Positions 32,678-43,427 of a DNA stretch of 64,000 bases are shown one piece after another (position 1 is the stretch's first letter; every line of letters starts with the position of its first letter). Source of the stretch: Arthrobacter sp. MAHUQ-56 (GTDB lineage: Bacteria > Actinomycetota > Actinomycetes > Actinomycetales > Micrococcaceae). The stretch is from the NCBI RefSeq assembly GCF_019710585.1, contig NZ_JAIFZQ010000002.1, forward strand, positions 1 to 64,000, in the 5' to 3' direction. The notes under the pieces are model-generated. The model did not search any database, was not told where the DNA came from, and saw nothing but the letters and a program-made list of their open reading frames with translations. A program made the position numbers and the translations under genes.

Positions 32678-34222
32678 CTAGGCGCTGGCACCCAGGGCAG
32701 CGCCGTCGTCGGGCGCTTCACTTGCAAGGACCTCCGGAACCGCCGCCTGTGCAATCGCGGCGTCCGCCGCTGCCGCGAGGTTCCGTTCCTCAATGAGCTC
32801 CTGGAACCAGAAATAGGAGGCCTTGGGCGTCCGCTCCAGCGTCTCGAAGTCAACGTGCAGGAGGCCGAACGGCTGGTTGTAGCCGGCGGACCACTCGAAG
32901 TTGTCCAGGAACGACCACACATAGTATCCCCGCAGGTCCACGGACGCGGCCTCACCGCCCGGAGCCGTGGCGCGCAGGGCGGTTTCGAGGTGGTCTGAGA
33001 TGTACTTAAGCCGGCGCTCGTCCGGGATGAACCTGGTGTTGGTGGACTTGTCCCGCACAATGATGTCCTCGAAGCTCGCTCCGCCTTCGGTGATGATCAC
33101 GGGCGGAAGGTTGGGGTAGCGTTCGGCCATCTCCTTGAGCGCGACCGCCATGTACTCCGGCTTGACGGGCCAGCCGTAGGCGGTGATGTCCGCCTCCGGC
33201 CAGGTCTCCACATGGAACGGGGTTGCACCGCTGCCCGTGGCGGTGAGGTCGCTGCCCATGGCCTCCGCCATGCTCGACGGCACCGCGCCGCCGCCCGGTC
33301 CCGCCGCCACCTTGGTGGGCATGTAGTAGTTGAGCCCGTAGAAGTCCAGCGGCTGGGAGATGATTTCCATGTCCTCCTCAGGGTGCTCGAAGGAGCTGAA
33401 GAACTTGGCGGCACGGATGAGGTCCGGGTACTTGCCCGTGAGGACCGGGTCCGCGTAGAGCCGGTTCTGTCCCAGGTCCATCAGCCCGGCACTGATCTTG
33501 TCCAGGGGATTGATCGAATTCGGCACCATGGGCGAGTAGACGTTCGTCATGCCAATCTCGCCGGGCACGCGCGCCGCGCGGAGGGCCTGCACGGCGAGTC
33601 CGTGGCCCAGCAACTGGTGGTGGACCGTGGGAAAAGCCCCCAGGGCCAACTCCTTGCCCGGTGAGTGCAGCCCGAATGAGTAACCGTTGGCGCTCACGGT
33701 GGCCGGCTCGTTGATGGTCACCCAGCGGGCCACCCTGTCCCCGAACGCCTCCGCCGCCAAGGCGGCGTACTCCCCCAGGCGGTAGGCGGTGTCCCGGTTC
33801 ATCCAGCCGCCGGCTTCATCCAGTTCCAGGGGCGTGTCCCAGTGGTAGATCGTGGCCATGGGCGAGATGCCGTTGTCCAGGAGCTCGTCCAGGAGCCGGT
33901 CATAGAAGGCCAGGCCGGCCCGGTTGGCCGGACCGGTTCCGCCCGGCTGGATGCGCGGCCAGGAGAAGGAGAACCTGTAGGAGTCCACGCCCAACTGCTT
34001 CAGGAGTGCGACATCCTGCGGCATGCGGTGGTAGTGGTCCGTGGCCACTACCGGGCTGTGCCCGTCCACGATGGCCCCGGGCCTGGCGGCGAAGACGTCC
34101 CAGCCCGCCGGCCCGCGGCCATCCTCGTCCAGTGCGCCCTCGATCTGGAATGCTGCGGTGGCGACGCCAAGCGTGAACCCCTGGGGGATGAGTGCTGCGA
34201 GGTCCTTGGCGGAGATGTGCAT
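32678..34222 (-). CDS. Family 1 beta-glucosidase
   Basis: 514 residues. The TIM barrel carries ATAAFQIEGA near the N-terminus, acid/base Glu in VTINEPATVS and nucleophile Glu in VIITEGGASF. FLDNFEWSAGYNQPFGL is the aglycone-site loop. It hydrolyses beta-glucosides. There is no signal peptide, so it acts on imported substrates. The C-terminal 30 residues are an Ala-rich extension (AAAADAAIAQAAVPE). It is convergent with App1 (38 bp). No sugar ABC transporter is adjacent. Confidence 0.95.
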   Translation of the reverse strand: MHISAKDLAALIPQGFTLGVATAAFQIEGALDEDGRGPAGWDVFAARPGAIVDGHSPVVATDHYHRMPQDVALLKQLGVDSYRFSFSWPRIQPGGTGPANRAGLAFYDRLLDELLDNGISPMATIYHWDTPLELDEAGGWMNRDTAYRLGEYAALAAEAFGDRVARWVTINEPATVSANGYSFGLHSPGKELALGAFPTVHHQLLGHGLAVQALRAARVPGEIGMTNVYSPMVPNSINPLDKISAGLMDLGQNRLYADPVLTGKYPDLIRAAKFFSSFEHPEEDMEIISQPLDFYGLNYYMPTKVAAGPGGGAVPSSMAEAMGSDLTATGSGATPFHVETWPEADITAYGWPVKPEYMAVALKEMAERYPNLPPVIITEGGASFEDIIVRDKSTNTRFIPDERRLKYISDHLETALRATAPGGEAASVDLRGYYVWSFLDNFEWSAGYNQPFGLLHVDFETLERTPKASYFWFQELIEERNLAAAADAAIAQAAVPEVLASEAPDDGAALGASA

Positions 34223-34319
34223 GGAGGTTCAGCCTTTGTGACGGTAATTGGAGTACGTCCCACAATGGCACAGCGGAGGGCAGCTTACGAGGAGAATCTC
34301 CGCGGCGCCCCTCCGGCGC

Positions 34320-34697
34320 CTACTGGGAGCCGAACAGGAACTCCTTCGCATGTGCCACGGCCTTGCGGAAGGCGTCGTTGCGCAGGGTCACCAGGTGCTC
34401 AGTGTCGCCGTCGGACGGTTCAAGGTAGCCGGTGTACCCAGGCCGCAGCATCCAAATGTCACCCGCGGGCGGAAGGTAGAACACCCCGAAGGAGCGCTGC
34501 TGCGTGTCCTCCGCCGTCCAGACCGGCACCACGGCCAGTGCGGCGCCTGTTGCCGGGTTGATCCATTGGGCACGCGGCAGCGGCTCTTCATGTGCCTCGG
34601 GGTCCAGGAAGGGGGCGGTGCCCTTGCCCCAGCGCTGTTCAAAGCGCTCATGGAAGGCCGGGATCAGGGGCGAGTCGTAGCGGCGCCAGTCGCTCAT
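34320..34697 (-). CDS. Hypothetical protein downstream of a J-domain gene
   Basis: 125 residues: MSDWRRYDSPLIPAFHERFE, then WINPATGAALAVVPVWTAED and YTGYLEPSDGDTEHLVTLRN. Soluble, beta-rich look, no recognised family. It starts 23 bp after the stop of the J-domain gene and probably belongs to the heat-shock-type operon Hsp20-DnaJ-like-this gene. Confidence 0.6.
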   Translation of the reverse strand: MSDWRRYDSPLIPAFHERFEQRWGKGTAPFLDPEAHEEPLPRAQWINPATGAALAVVPVWTAEDTQQRSFGVFYLPPAGDIWMLRPGYTGYLEPSDGDTEHLVTLRNDAFRKAVAHAKEFLFGSQ

Positions 34698-34720
34698 GCG
34701 GTTGTCCTCCTCGGGGTGTG

Positions 34721-35074
34721 TCAGGCCCAGGGGCCGCTTTCCCAGCGGACCGGCGTCACGCGGATCGCTGGTCCGGACGGTTCGCTGCGGCCGGGTCCGT
34801 GCCGGACGGGAATGATGATGGGTGCCGATGAATTCAGTTTCCTGTCGTAGGCGGCGCGGCGCTCCGGGTCACGCAGCACGCTGAACGCCTGCATGATCCT
34901 GAGGAGTTCGGCCTCCTGCGCGGGTTCCTGGCCGGTTCCGTTTGCCTGGCCCAGGCTGCTGTCCATGTCCGGATGATGGCTTCTCATGAGGGCCCGGTAG
35001 GCGCGCGCGATCTCCTGCTGCGTGGCATCGGCACCCACGCCCAGAATGCTGTAGTAGTCTCCCTTGTCGCTCAT
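34721..35074 (-). CDS. J-domain protein (DnaJ-like co-chaperone fragment)
   Basis: 117 residues. Residues 6-75 are a J domain: DYYSILGVGADATQQEIARA, then YRALMRSHHPDMD with the HPD tripeptide that stimulates DnaK, then FSVLRDPERRAAYDRKLN. No G/F, zinc-finger or C-terminal substrate domains are present. The 40-residue tail (IIIPVRHGPGRSEPSG) is unlike DnaJ. It lies 73 bp after Hsp20, so it is likely a stress co-chaperone handing clients to DnaK. Confidence 0.9.
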   Translation of the reverse strand: MSDKGDYYSILGVGADATQQEIARAYRALMRSHHPDMDSSLGQANGTGQEPAQEAELLRIMQAFSVLRDPERRAAYDRKLNSSAPIIIPVRHGPGRSEPSGPAIRVTPVRWESGPWA

Positions 35075-35147
35075 CCCGGCCCTCCCGTGGTGCCGGGCGG
35101 AGCGGCTTGCTGCCCCGCCCGGCGCAGGCTTCCTGCAGCCGCCCCGG

Positions 35148-35576
35148 CTAGGTTCCGATTTCCTGCCGCTGGCCCTGCTGCGTCTGGATCTCGATCTTGC
35201 GCGGCTTGGCCTGCTCGGCGACGGGAATCCGCAAGGTCAAGACCCCCTGGTCGTAGCTTGCCTTGATCTTCTCCGTGTCCAGGGTGTCGCCGAGGATCAG
35301 CTGCCGGCTGAAGACGCCGCGCGGACGCTCCGCGGCCACCAGCTCCACATTGGGCTGGGTTGGATCCTGGCGTTCGGCACGCACGGTGAGGACATTGCGT
35401 TCAACGTTCAGGTCCAGGGAATCCATCTTCACTCCGGGGAGGTCGAACGCCACGACGAATTCGCCGTCCTCCTGCCACGCGTCCATGGGCATGGCGGCCG
35501 GGCGGGCCGCAGTCCCGAAGACCTGCTGCGTGAGCCGGTCCAGCTCACGGAACGGGTCCGTACGCATCAACATCAT
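35148..35576 (-). CDS. Hsp20/alpha-crystallin family small heat-shock protein
   Basis: 142 residues. N-terminal [18 protein letters not shown], alpha-crystallin domain from about 35 to 130 ([51 protein letters not shown]). The IXI-type tail is replaced by RKIEIQT. ATP-independent holdase. AGGAG 6 bp before ATG at 35576; in-frame ATGs at 35573 and 35567 are alternatives. It is divergent from a MerR/HspR-like gene, with a dyad in the 139-bp gap. Confidence 0.94.
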   Translation of the reverse strand: MMLMRTDPFRELDRLTQQVFGTAARPAAMPMDAWQEDGEFVVAFDLPGVKMDSLDLNVERNVLTVRAERQDPTQPNVELVAAERPRGVFSRQLILGDTLDTEKIKASYDQGVLTLRIPVAEQAKPRKIEIQTQQGQRQEIGT

Positions 35577-35628
35577 TTCCTACTCCTTAAACTTCCAGGT
35601 GCCGGATCTGCTCCTACCCACCAGCCAG

Positions 35629-35652
35629 AATCTATGGTGGTGGATATAGATT
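35629..35652. promoter_or_regulatory. AATCTAT-N10-ATAGATT dyad in the hsp20/MerR divergent promoter
   Basis: Perfect 7-bp arms (35629-35635, 35646-35652) 53 bp upstream of hsp20 and 64 bp upstream of the MerR gene. It differs from the Streptomyces HAIR element (CTTGAGT-N7-ACTCAAG). It is the only strong symmetry in the gap and the best candidate operator for the regulator. Confidence 0.5.
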
Positions 35653-35715
35653 TTTTATAGCACCCGTGGGAAACTGAAGCAAGAGACAGCAGGCACGAAT
35701 TTCGGAGGAGACGAT

Positions 35716-36033
35716 ATGGCCGAATCTGCCGCCGGCCGGGGGCCCAGGCCTCCCGGCTCACGCGCCCTGTATGCCATCTCAGTAGCGGCCGAACTCACGG
35801 GAACCGGACAGCAGAACATCCGGCTGTACGAGACCAAGGGGCTGCTGACGCCCTCGCGCACCGCGGGGGGCACGCGGCAGTACAGCGACGATGACATTGC
35901 CGTGCTGCTGCGGATCGGGGAACTCCTGGAGCAGGGACTCAACCTTGCCGGCGTCGCCAAAGTATTGGAACTGGAGGCTGCGAACCTGAAGCTGCACCGC
36001 GCCCTCAAACGCGCACGGTCACAGCCTGAGTAG
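35716..36033 (+). CDS. MerR family regulator, HspR-like
   Basis: 105 residues. The winged-helix DNA-binding domain begins YAISVAAELTGTGQQNIRLY, then ETKGLLTPSRTAGGTRQYSDDD, with the wing RxxGGxRxY typical of MerR and HspR. A short helical tail (GLNLAGVAKVLELEAANLKL) mediates dimerisation. There is no Cys metal site, as in HspR. Divergent position to hsp20 suggests control of that operon. GGAGGA before ATG. Confidence 0.88.
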   Translation: MAESAAGRGPRPPGSRALYAISVAAELTGTGQQNIRLYETKGLLTPSRTAGGTRQYSDDDIAVLLRIGELLEQGLNLAGVAKVLELEAANLKLHRALKRARSQPE

Positions 36034-36053
36034 CCCCGCGGACAGGGACCAGC

Positions 36054-36896
36054 TCAGTCCCGCGGAGACTCCGCTTTGGACAGCTCTCCCGTGATCGCTT
36101 CCCCCGGGATCCTGGCCGTGCGCCAGGTGTCGAGGGCAATCACGCCACCGAGGATGAGCAGCGACAGGGAGAAGGAAGCCAGCGCATCGCTGAGCCAGTG
36201 GTAGCCCAGGTAAAGGCGGCTCACGGCAGCCAGCACGATGCCGACTCCGGCGCCGATGAAGCCCAGTACTGCGGCGCGGTTGTTCCTGCGCCGCGAGAAG
36301 ATCAGGAACGTCCCCACCAACAGGAAATCGCAGGCACCCAGGACGTGGCCGGACGGAAATGAAAAGGTCTGGTCCACGCCGAAGAGCATCTGGTCCACCG
36401 GTGGCCGGGAACGCCGGACGATCTGGAGGATGATCTGCGAGATGACCACGCCGCTGAGCATGGCCGAGGCGAGCAGGATGGGACGCCATGCATGCTTGGC
36501 GGCAATGCTCCATGCCACGATGACCACCAGCACAATGATGGGCAGGACCACGGGGCCGAAGACCACCGCCAGGAAAATCATGGCGGCCGTGACGGCGTCG
36601 GAACGCTCGGCGAGCAGCCAGTCGCGCACGGGGATGTCGGCCGACGAGAGGCCGTCCGCCTGAACCACGCTGATCAGCGTGCTGATGAACAGCGCCACCC
36701 CCACCACGGCCAGGATGACTGACGCCCGGTACAGCCGGCGCCGGTCGGCCGGATCCACGTAGCGCTCCTCCACCACGAACTTGTCGTGGAAGGTGCGCCA
36801 CCAGCCGCTGTTCTTCTCCGGGCTTCCGGAGCCTGCCGATTCATGTGCCAAAGTGCTGCCCGTCCCTGCGCCGTATTGATTGCCTAGGGTGAACAT
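36054..36896 (-). CDS. PAP2 family membrane phosphatase
   Basis: 280 residues, about six membrane helices. Active-site motifs: RRSRPPVDQ (KxxxxxxRP-like, C1), FSFPSGHVLGA (PSGH, C2) and SRLYLGYHWLSD (SRxxxxxHxxxD, C3). The site faces the outer side of the membrane. It dephosphorylates lipid phosphates such as undecaprenyl-pyrophosphate or phosphatidate. An N-terminal 55-residue hydrophilic tail precedes the first helix. It is convergent with the MerR gene (20 bp). Confidence 0.9.
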   Translation of the reverse strand: MFTLGNQYGAGTGSTLAHESAGSGSPEKNSGWWRTFHDKFVVEERYVDPADRRRLYRASVILAVVGVALFISTLISVVQADGLSSADIPVRDWLLAERSDAVTAAMIFLAVVFGPVVLPIIVLVVIVAWSIAAKHAWRPILLASAMLSGVVISQIILQIVRRSRPPVDQMLFGVDQTFSFPSGHVLGACDFLLVGTFLIFSRRRNNRAAVLGFIGAGVGIVLAAVSRLYLGYHWLSDALASFSLSLLILGGVIALDTWRTARIPGEAITGELSKAESPRD

Positions 36897-36951
36897 TATC
36901 CCGGCCAGGAGGCCGGCCGCTCCACCCCAGCGAAGTCAGCGCTGCAGAACG

Positions 36952-38775
<1,824 letters not shown>

Positions 38776-38837
38776 TTTGGGGTCCTTGTGGTGGCGGGGT
38801 TCCGGCAGGGGACAGCCGCCCCCTGTACCAAAAGGAT

Positions 38838-38868
38838 AGGAGCCGGAAGCGCAGCACTCCCGGCTCCT
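38838..38868 (-). terminator. Hairpin downstream of the NAD epimerase gene
   Basis: AGGAGCCGG (38838-38846) and CCGGCTCCT (38860-38868) make a 9-bp stem with a 13-base loop. On the minus strand it is followed by ATCCTTTT. It lies 52 bp after the epimerase stop and upstream of the subtilase start, so it probably ends the epimerase transcript. Confidence 0.55.
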
Positions 38869-38919
38869 TGCAGGATCCTGCGCCAACCCTTGGCGGGTCC
38901 TGCGCGGCGGCGTTTTCCC

Positions 38920-39792
38920 TTAGTTTCCTGCCGCGCCGGAACCGGCCGCCACGTGGTTCCGCCAGCTGTGCTCGGGCTCGAACCCGAGCAGCCGCCGCGC
39001 CTTGTCGATGGAGAGCATCGTTTCATGCTCGCCCAGTTCCTTCGTGACCTTGACATCCGGGAAGACCTCAGCGGCAAGGCTGGCACTGGACCGGCTCATG
39101 ACGGTGTCCGAGTTGGCCACGATGAACGCCTCGAACCCCGGTGTGGCGTTCTCCAGAGCCCGGGCCACGGCCTGCGCGCCGTCCCTGCCGTCGATGTACC
39201 CCCACAGGTTCCATTTCCGCAGCATGGGGTCGGCGTCGAAGGACGGGAACCGGGCATAGTCCGCCTCGTCCATGACGTTGGAGAACCGCAGCCCCGTGAT
39301 GCTCAGTTCCGGGTCCCAGCGGGTCAGTTCCACGGCCATCTGTTCCTCCAGGTGCTTCACCAGGGAGTAGGTGCTCTCGGGCCTGGCCGGGTATTCCTCA
39401 TCCACCGGGATGTAGGGCGGGTCGACGTCGAACGGCAGCCCCAGCACCGTCTCGCTGGAGGCGTACACCACTTTCTTGATGCCGGCGCGCCGGGCCGCCT
39501 GGAACACGTTGTAGGTGGACAGCATGTTGTTCTCGAACGTGGCTGCGTCCGGCAGGATGCCGGGGGCGGGGATGGCGCCCAGGTGCACCACGGCGTCGAA
39601 CCCGTCATGCCGGTCGTCCACGCCCAGCAGGGCGTCCACCACCTGGCCGTAGTTGCGCAGGTCCACCAGCAGCAGCTCAGGGCTCCGCGCCCCTGCCCGG
39701 TCCAGGGTGAGGACCTGGTGCCCGTCGTCATTGAGCCGGCGCACCACATGGCGTCCGAGTTTTCCGCTTCCGCCGGTTACGGCAATTCTCAT
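38920..39792 (-). CDS. NAD-dependent epimerase/dehydratase (extended SDR)
   Basis: 290 residues. N-terminal Rossmann motif VTGGSGKLGRHV, VVHLGAIPAP, catalytic Ser in YASSETVLG and Y-x3-K in STYSLVKHLEE, then the extended-SDR GLRFSNV. Probably modifies a nucleotide sugar or a related polyol, though small NAD epimerases of this kind include uronate dehydrogenases. Substrate unassigned. 49 bp after the adenylate kinase start-proximal... on the same strand, it precedes the subtilase and is likely monocistronic or with that gene. Confidence 0.88.
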   Translation of the reverse strand: MRIAVTGGSGKLGRHVVRRLNDDGHQVLTLDRAGARSPELLLVDLRNYGQVVDALLGVDDRHDGFDAVVHLGAIPAPGILPDAATFENNMLSTYNVFQAARRAGIKKVVYASSETVLGLPFDVDPPYIPVDEEYPARPESTYSLVKHLEEQMAVELTRWDPELSITGLRFSNVMDEADYARFPSFDADPMLRKWNLWGYIDGRDGAQAVARALENATPGFEAFIVANSDTVMSRSSASLAAEVFPDVKVTKELGEHETMLSIDKARRLLGFEPEHSWRNHVAAGSGAAGN

Positions 39793-39841
39793 CAGTGATT
39801 CCTTCTGTTGCAGTAGAGGAGCTGTGCGTGCGGTACTTCGG

Positions 39842-40435
39842 TCAGGCCGGGGGACGCGGGGAGGCCAGGAACTTTTCGACGGCGGCGATGGCCAGTCCCG
39901 TGATCTCCCCCGGATCGCCGCTGCCGTTGACGGAGACCAGGATGCCCCGGCCCGCGTACACCGAGACTACTTCATGGGTCTGGCGGTGGTAGAGGTCCAG
40001 CCTGCGCCGAAAAATTTCGATCGTGTCGTCCGTGCGTCCCTGCTCCCGGGCGCGCCGGAGCATCCGTTGCTCCAGTTCGGCATCCCCAGCCTGCAGCTCG
40101 ATGACGGCATCCAGCATGCGGCCCTGCGAAGCGAGCATGTTGTCCAGTTCCGTCACCTGCAGCGCTGTCCGGGGGTAGCCGTCCAGCAGGAACCCGTTTT
40201 TGACGTCGGCCGCCAGGAGGCGGTCCTTCACCAGGGCGTTGGTGAGGCGGTCCGGCACGAAGTCGCCGCCGTCAAGGTACCCGGCCGCCTGGTTTCCCAG
40301 CTCCGTCTCCTGGCTGACGTTGCTCCGGAAGATCTCGCCGGTGGACACGGCGGGGATCCCGAAATGGCGGGCAAGGTGTTCTGCCTGGGTTCCCTTGCCG
40401 GAGCCCGGCGGTCCGATGATGAGCAACCTGGTCAT
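39842..40435 (-). CDS. adk: Adenylate kinase (short form)
   Basis: 197 residues. P-loop GPPGSGKGTQ (8-17), NMP-binding stretch STGEIFRSNV, FLLDGYPRT, and Arg residues of the reduced LID (RAREQGRTDDT, then RRRLDLYHRQT). It interconverts AMP, ADP and ATP. The usual actinobacterial adk lies between secY and map in the ribosomal cluster. This one stands among unrelated genes, so it is probably an additional copy. GAGGGACGA before ATG. Confidence 0.92.
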   Translation of the reverse strand: MTRLLIIGPPGSGKGTQAEHLARHFGIPAVSTGEIFRSNVSQETELGNQAAGYLDGGDFVPDRLTNALVKDRLLAADVKNGFLLDGYPRTALQVTELDNMLASQGRMLDAVIELQAGDAELEQRMLRRAREQGRTDDTIEIFRRRLDLYHRQTHEVVSVYAGRGILVSVNGSGDPGEITGLAIAAVEKFLASPRPPA

Positions 40436-40656
40436 GTTCTTCGTCCCTCCGCGGCATGGCGCCAGTATTCCGGCCCGTCGGCGGCAGCGCCGGCGCCTGC
40501 TTCATTGTGCCGGTTCCCCGCCGGGGGCGCCAGCATCCGCTCGCCGGGAGGCAGGCAATATGACGTTCTGGCACGTGCACGGATGTATATACTTCTGGGT
40601 ATCGGTTTAGCAGCAGGCCGTTGGAAAGTTCGTCGATCCAGCGACCATCACAGGTT

Positions 40657-40677
40657 CCCGCCAAGGGCGGGGCCCTT
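40657..40677 (+). other. Mutually exclusive hairpins in the leader of a GAF-ANTAR gene
   Basis: CCCGCC-AAG-GGCGGG (40657-40671) overlaps AAGGGC-GGG-GCCCTT (40663-40677). Only one can form at a time. The second is followed by TGTGTG and looks like a weak terminator; the first would act as antiterminator. Another stem, CGTTGGA/TCCAGCG, lies at about 40619-40643. They sit within the 290-bp gap 40436-40725, 49-69 bp before the start of a gene whose product has an ANTAR RNA-binding domain. Confidence 0.45.
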
Positions 40678-40725
40678 TGTGTGTAGCTGGCTCGTTTTGA
40701 CCTGAGCGAATGGCACCAGAAGACC

Positions 40726-41469
40726 GTGGCCAGCGAGTCAACAGCAAAAACCGATACATCCATTACAGAGCACCTGCACGAACTGGTCCTCAACAGCTCC
40801 GACGTTGAGGACTTCCTGAATGAGTTGGCGCAGGTGTCTGCGCGCAACCTTTCCGAGCCTGGTGACGAGATGCTGTGCGCCATCACCCTGCTCCGGCAGC
40901 GCAAGGCGGCAACGGTTGCCAGCAGCAGCAAGGATGCCGAATCCATTGGCCGGCTCGAGCACAAGTACACCCAAACGCCCAGCATGACTGCCTCCGCCGC
41001 CCAGGAGACCGTCCACGCCCCGGACCTCGCCGAGGATGGCCGCTGGCCGGAATACACGGCAGCCGTGGTGGCCCAGGGCGTCCGTTCCGTGGCAGCCGTT
41101 CCGTTCCGGCTCGAAGGGGAGACCAAGGCAGCGTTGCTGCTGTACTCCCGCCGGGCCCACCGCTTTGAAGGCCGCATCCTGGACTTCGCCAAGGACTTCG
41201 TCAGCCAGACGTCGCTGGCACTGCGGCTTGCCGTCCGGTTCGCCCATTACAGCGAGACGGCTGCCAACCTCCGTGCCACCCTCGAGTCCCGGACTGCCAT
41301 CGACATGGCAGTAGGCATCATCATGGCGCAGAACCGCTGCAGCCAGCAGGACGCCTTCGACATCCTGAGGACGGCGTCCAGCACGCGGAATTCCAAGCTG
41401 CATGACGTGGCCACCGCAGTGGTCAATTCCCTGGGACAGGGGCCCGTCCGTACACATTACGACGGCTAG
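40726..41469 (+). CDS. GAF and ANTAR domain regulator (copy 1)
   Basis: 247 residues. A GAF sensor (about 20-165: MLCAITLLRQRKAATVASSS, RSVAAVPFRL) is joined to a C-terminal ANTAR domain (about 185-240: TAIDMAVGIIMAQNRCSQQD, AFDILRTASSTRN, LHDVAT). ANTAR proteins bind paired RNA hairpins and prevent transcription termination. The GAF ligand is unknown. The start is GTG at 40726. The leader contains alternative hairpins, so autoregulation is possible. Two paralogues lie at 57169 and 58421. Confidence 0.9.
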   Translation: MASESTAKTDTSITEHLHELVLNSSDVEDFLNELAQVSARNLSEPGDEMLCAITLLRQRKAATVASSSKDAESIGRLEHKYTQTPSMTASAAQETVHAPDLAEDGRWPEYTAAVVAQGVRSVAAVPFRLEGETKAALLLYSRRAHRFEGRILDFAKDFVSQTSLALRLAVRFAHYSETAANLRATLESRTAIDMAVGIIMAQNRCSQQDAFDILRTASSTRNSKLHDVATAVVNSLGQGPVRTHYDG

Positions 41470-41539
41470 TCACCATTCCGGCGAACGGGGATGGGCGGCG
41501 ATAGACTGTTGCCAAATTTTTTCGGCCTGGGGGGCTTGG

Positions 41540-41947
41540 ATGGAACAGCAGCGTGTTTGCCTTGTCGTCGAGGACGATGACGACATCCGCGATCTCATTT
41601 CAACGGTCCTGGCCGGAGCGGGCTTCGAGGTCAGGGCCGCGGCCACGGGCGGCGAGGGCGTCGTGGCGGCCGCCGATCCCGCCGTCATGCTTATCACCCT
41701 GGACCTCGGCCTGCCTGACATGGACGGGCACGTGGCGGCCCGTGCCATCCGCGCGCTGAGCGCCGCGCCGCTGCTCTTCCTGACGGCCCGCTCCGGGGAG
41801 GACGACGTGCTGGCCGGCATGGCATCAGGGGCTGCAGCCTACCTGACCAAGCCATTCCGCCCGAGTGAACTTCGGGACGCTGCCGAACAGCTGTGCCCGG
41901 CGCGCATTTCACAGGAGCCCCATGTCCCAGGCAATCCGCTGCACTGA
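41540..41947 (+). CDS. Single-domain response regulator
   Basis: 135 residues, one receiver domain. VVEDDDDIRD gives the acidic pocket, TLDLGLPDMDG the phospho-acceptor Asp, LFLTARSGE the conserved Thr and YLTKPFRPSEL the conserved Lys-Pro. There is no output domain, so it works by protein contact, perhaps with the neighbouring ANTAR regulator or an unlinked kinase. The ATG at 41540 begins MEQQRVCLVVEDD. Upstream in-frame ATGs lie in the previous gene. Confidence 0.9.
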   Translation: MEQQRVCLVVEDDDDIRDLISTVLAGAGFEVRAAATGGEGVVAAADPAVMLITLDLGLPDMDGHVAARAIRALSAAPLLFLTARSGEDDVLAGMASGAAAYLTKPFRPSELRDAAEQLCPARISQEPHVPGNPLH

Positions 41948-41968
41948 ATTGGCTGCCTGAAAATGAGG

Positions 41969-42049
41969 CCTGGTGGCTGCCTCTGGTAGCCACCAGGCAG
42001 TAAACAGCACAGCAAACGGCGACGGCGGGATCCCCGGCCGCCGCCGTTT
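41969..42049. terminator. Two consecutive terminator-like hairpins
   Basis: CCTGGTGGCT (41969-41978)/AGCCACCAGG (41988-41997), then a 13-bp stem with one mismatch from 42014-42026 to 42037-42049 (AAACGGCGACGGC/GCCGCCGCCGTTT). They fill the gap between the convergent response regulator and alpha/beta hydrolase genes. Confidence 0.65.
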
Positions 42050-42068
42050 ACGCTGGCGCTGGCGGGGG

Positions 42069-42968
<900 letters not shown>

Positions 42969-43040
42969 CTACTCTAGGGGTCCTGCTCCAGGGGCCCGGC
43001 CAAGGGCCTGCATTTCCCGGCATGGATTCCCTTATGTCAT

Positions 43041-43062
43041 TATTTGCGTATGAATGCAGATA
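43041..43062. promoter_or_regulatory. Candidate ArsR operator overlapping the start of the metalloregulator gene
   Basis: TATTTGC-N8-GCAGATA, an imperfect dyad (6 of 7 positions) that includes the ATG of the ArsR gene at 43050. ArsR/SmtB repressors bind such imperfect dyads at their own promoters. The position over the start suggests a short or absent leader. Confidence 0.4.
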
Positions 43063-43427
43063 GTGATGCTTGCTCACTGGCCACCGACAGCCAGTATGTG
43101 GAGTTGGCAGTGGAAGTCTTCTCCATGCTTGCCGATGCCACGAGGGTCCGGATCATCCTGGCCCTGCGGGGCGGCGAGATGGCCGTAGGCGCGCTGGCCG
43201 AGGCAGTGGGCAAGTCCCCTGCTGCGGTTTCCCAGCATCTGGCAAAGATGCGGCTGGCCAGGATGGTCTCCACCCGGCAGGAAGGGACGCGTGTCCTTTA
43301 CCGGCTGGAGAACGAACATGCACGGCAACTCGTGGCTGATGCCATCTTCCAGGCAGAACACGCCCTGGGCGGCGAACCGGCCCACCACCGCCTTCCCGGC
43401 AAGGGCACAGAGAGGACCTCCCGATGA
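43050..43427 (+). CDS. ArsR/SmtB family metalloregulator
   Basis: 125 residues. The winged helix has FSMLADATRVRIILALRGGE, then VGALAEAVGKSPAAVSQHLA, KMRLARMVSTRQEGTRVLY. The last helix (NEHARQLVADAIFQAEH) and the tail PAHHRL carry His/Glu residues where alpha5-type Zn/Co/Ni sensors bind metal. The alpha3 CxC site of arsenic sensors is absent. The start is ATG at 43050 (a TTG two codons earlier is possible). The stop overlaps the CDF gene by 4 bp (ATGA), so it represses its own efflux operon. Confidence 0.88.
   Translation: MNADSDACSLATDSQYVELAVEVFSMLADATRVRIILALRGGEMAVGALAEAVGKSPAAVSQHLAKMRLARMVSTRQEGTRVLYRLENEHARQLVADAIFQAEHALGGEPAHHRLPGKGTERTSR

Noticed and set aside
38838..38886. ATG at 38886 as the subtilase start
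   Set aside because: It would place 37 residues with several cysteines before the signal peptide and put a terminator-like hairpin inside the coding region.
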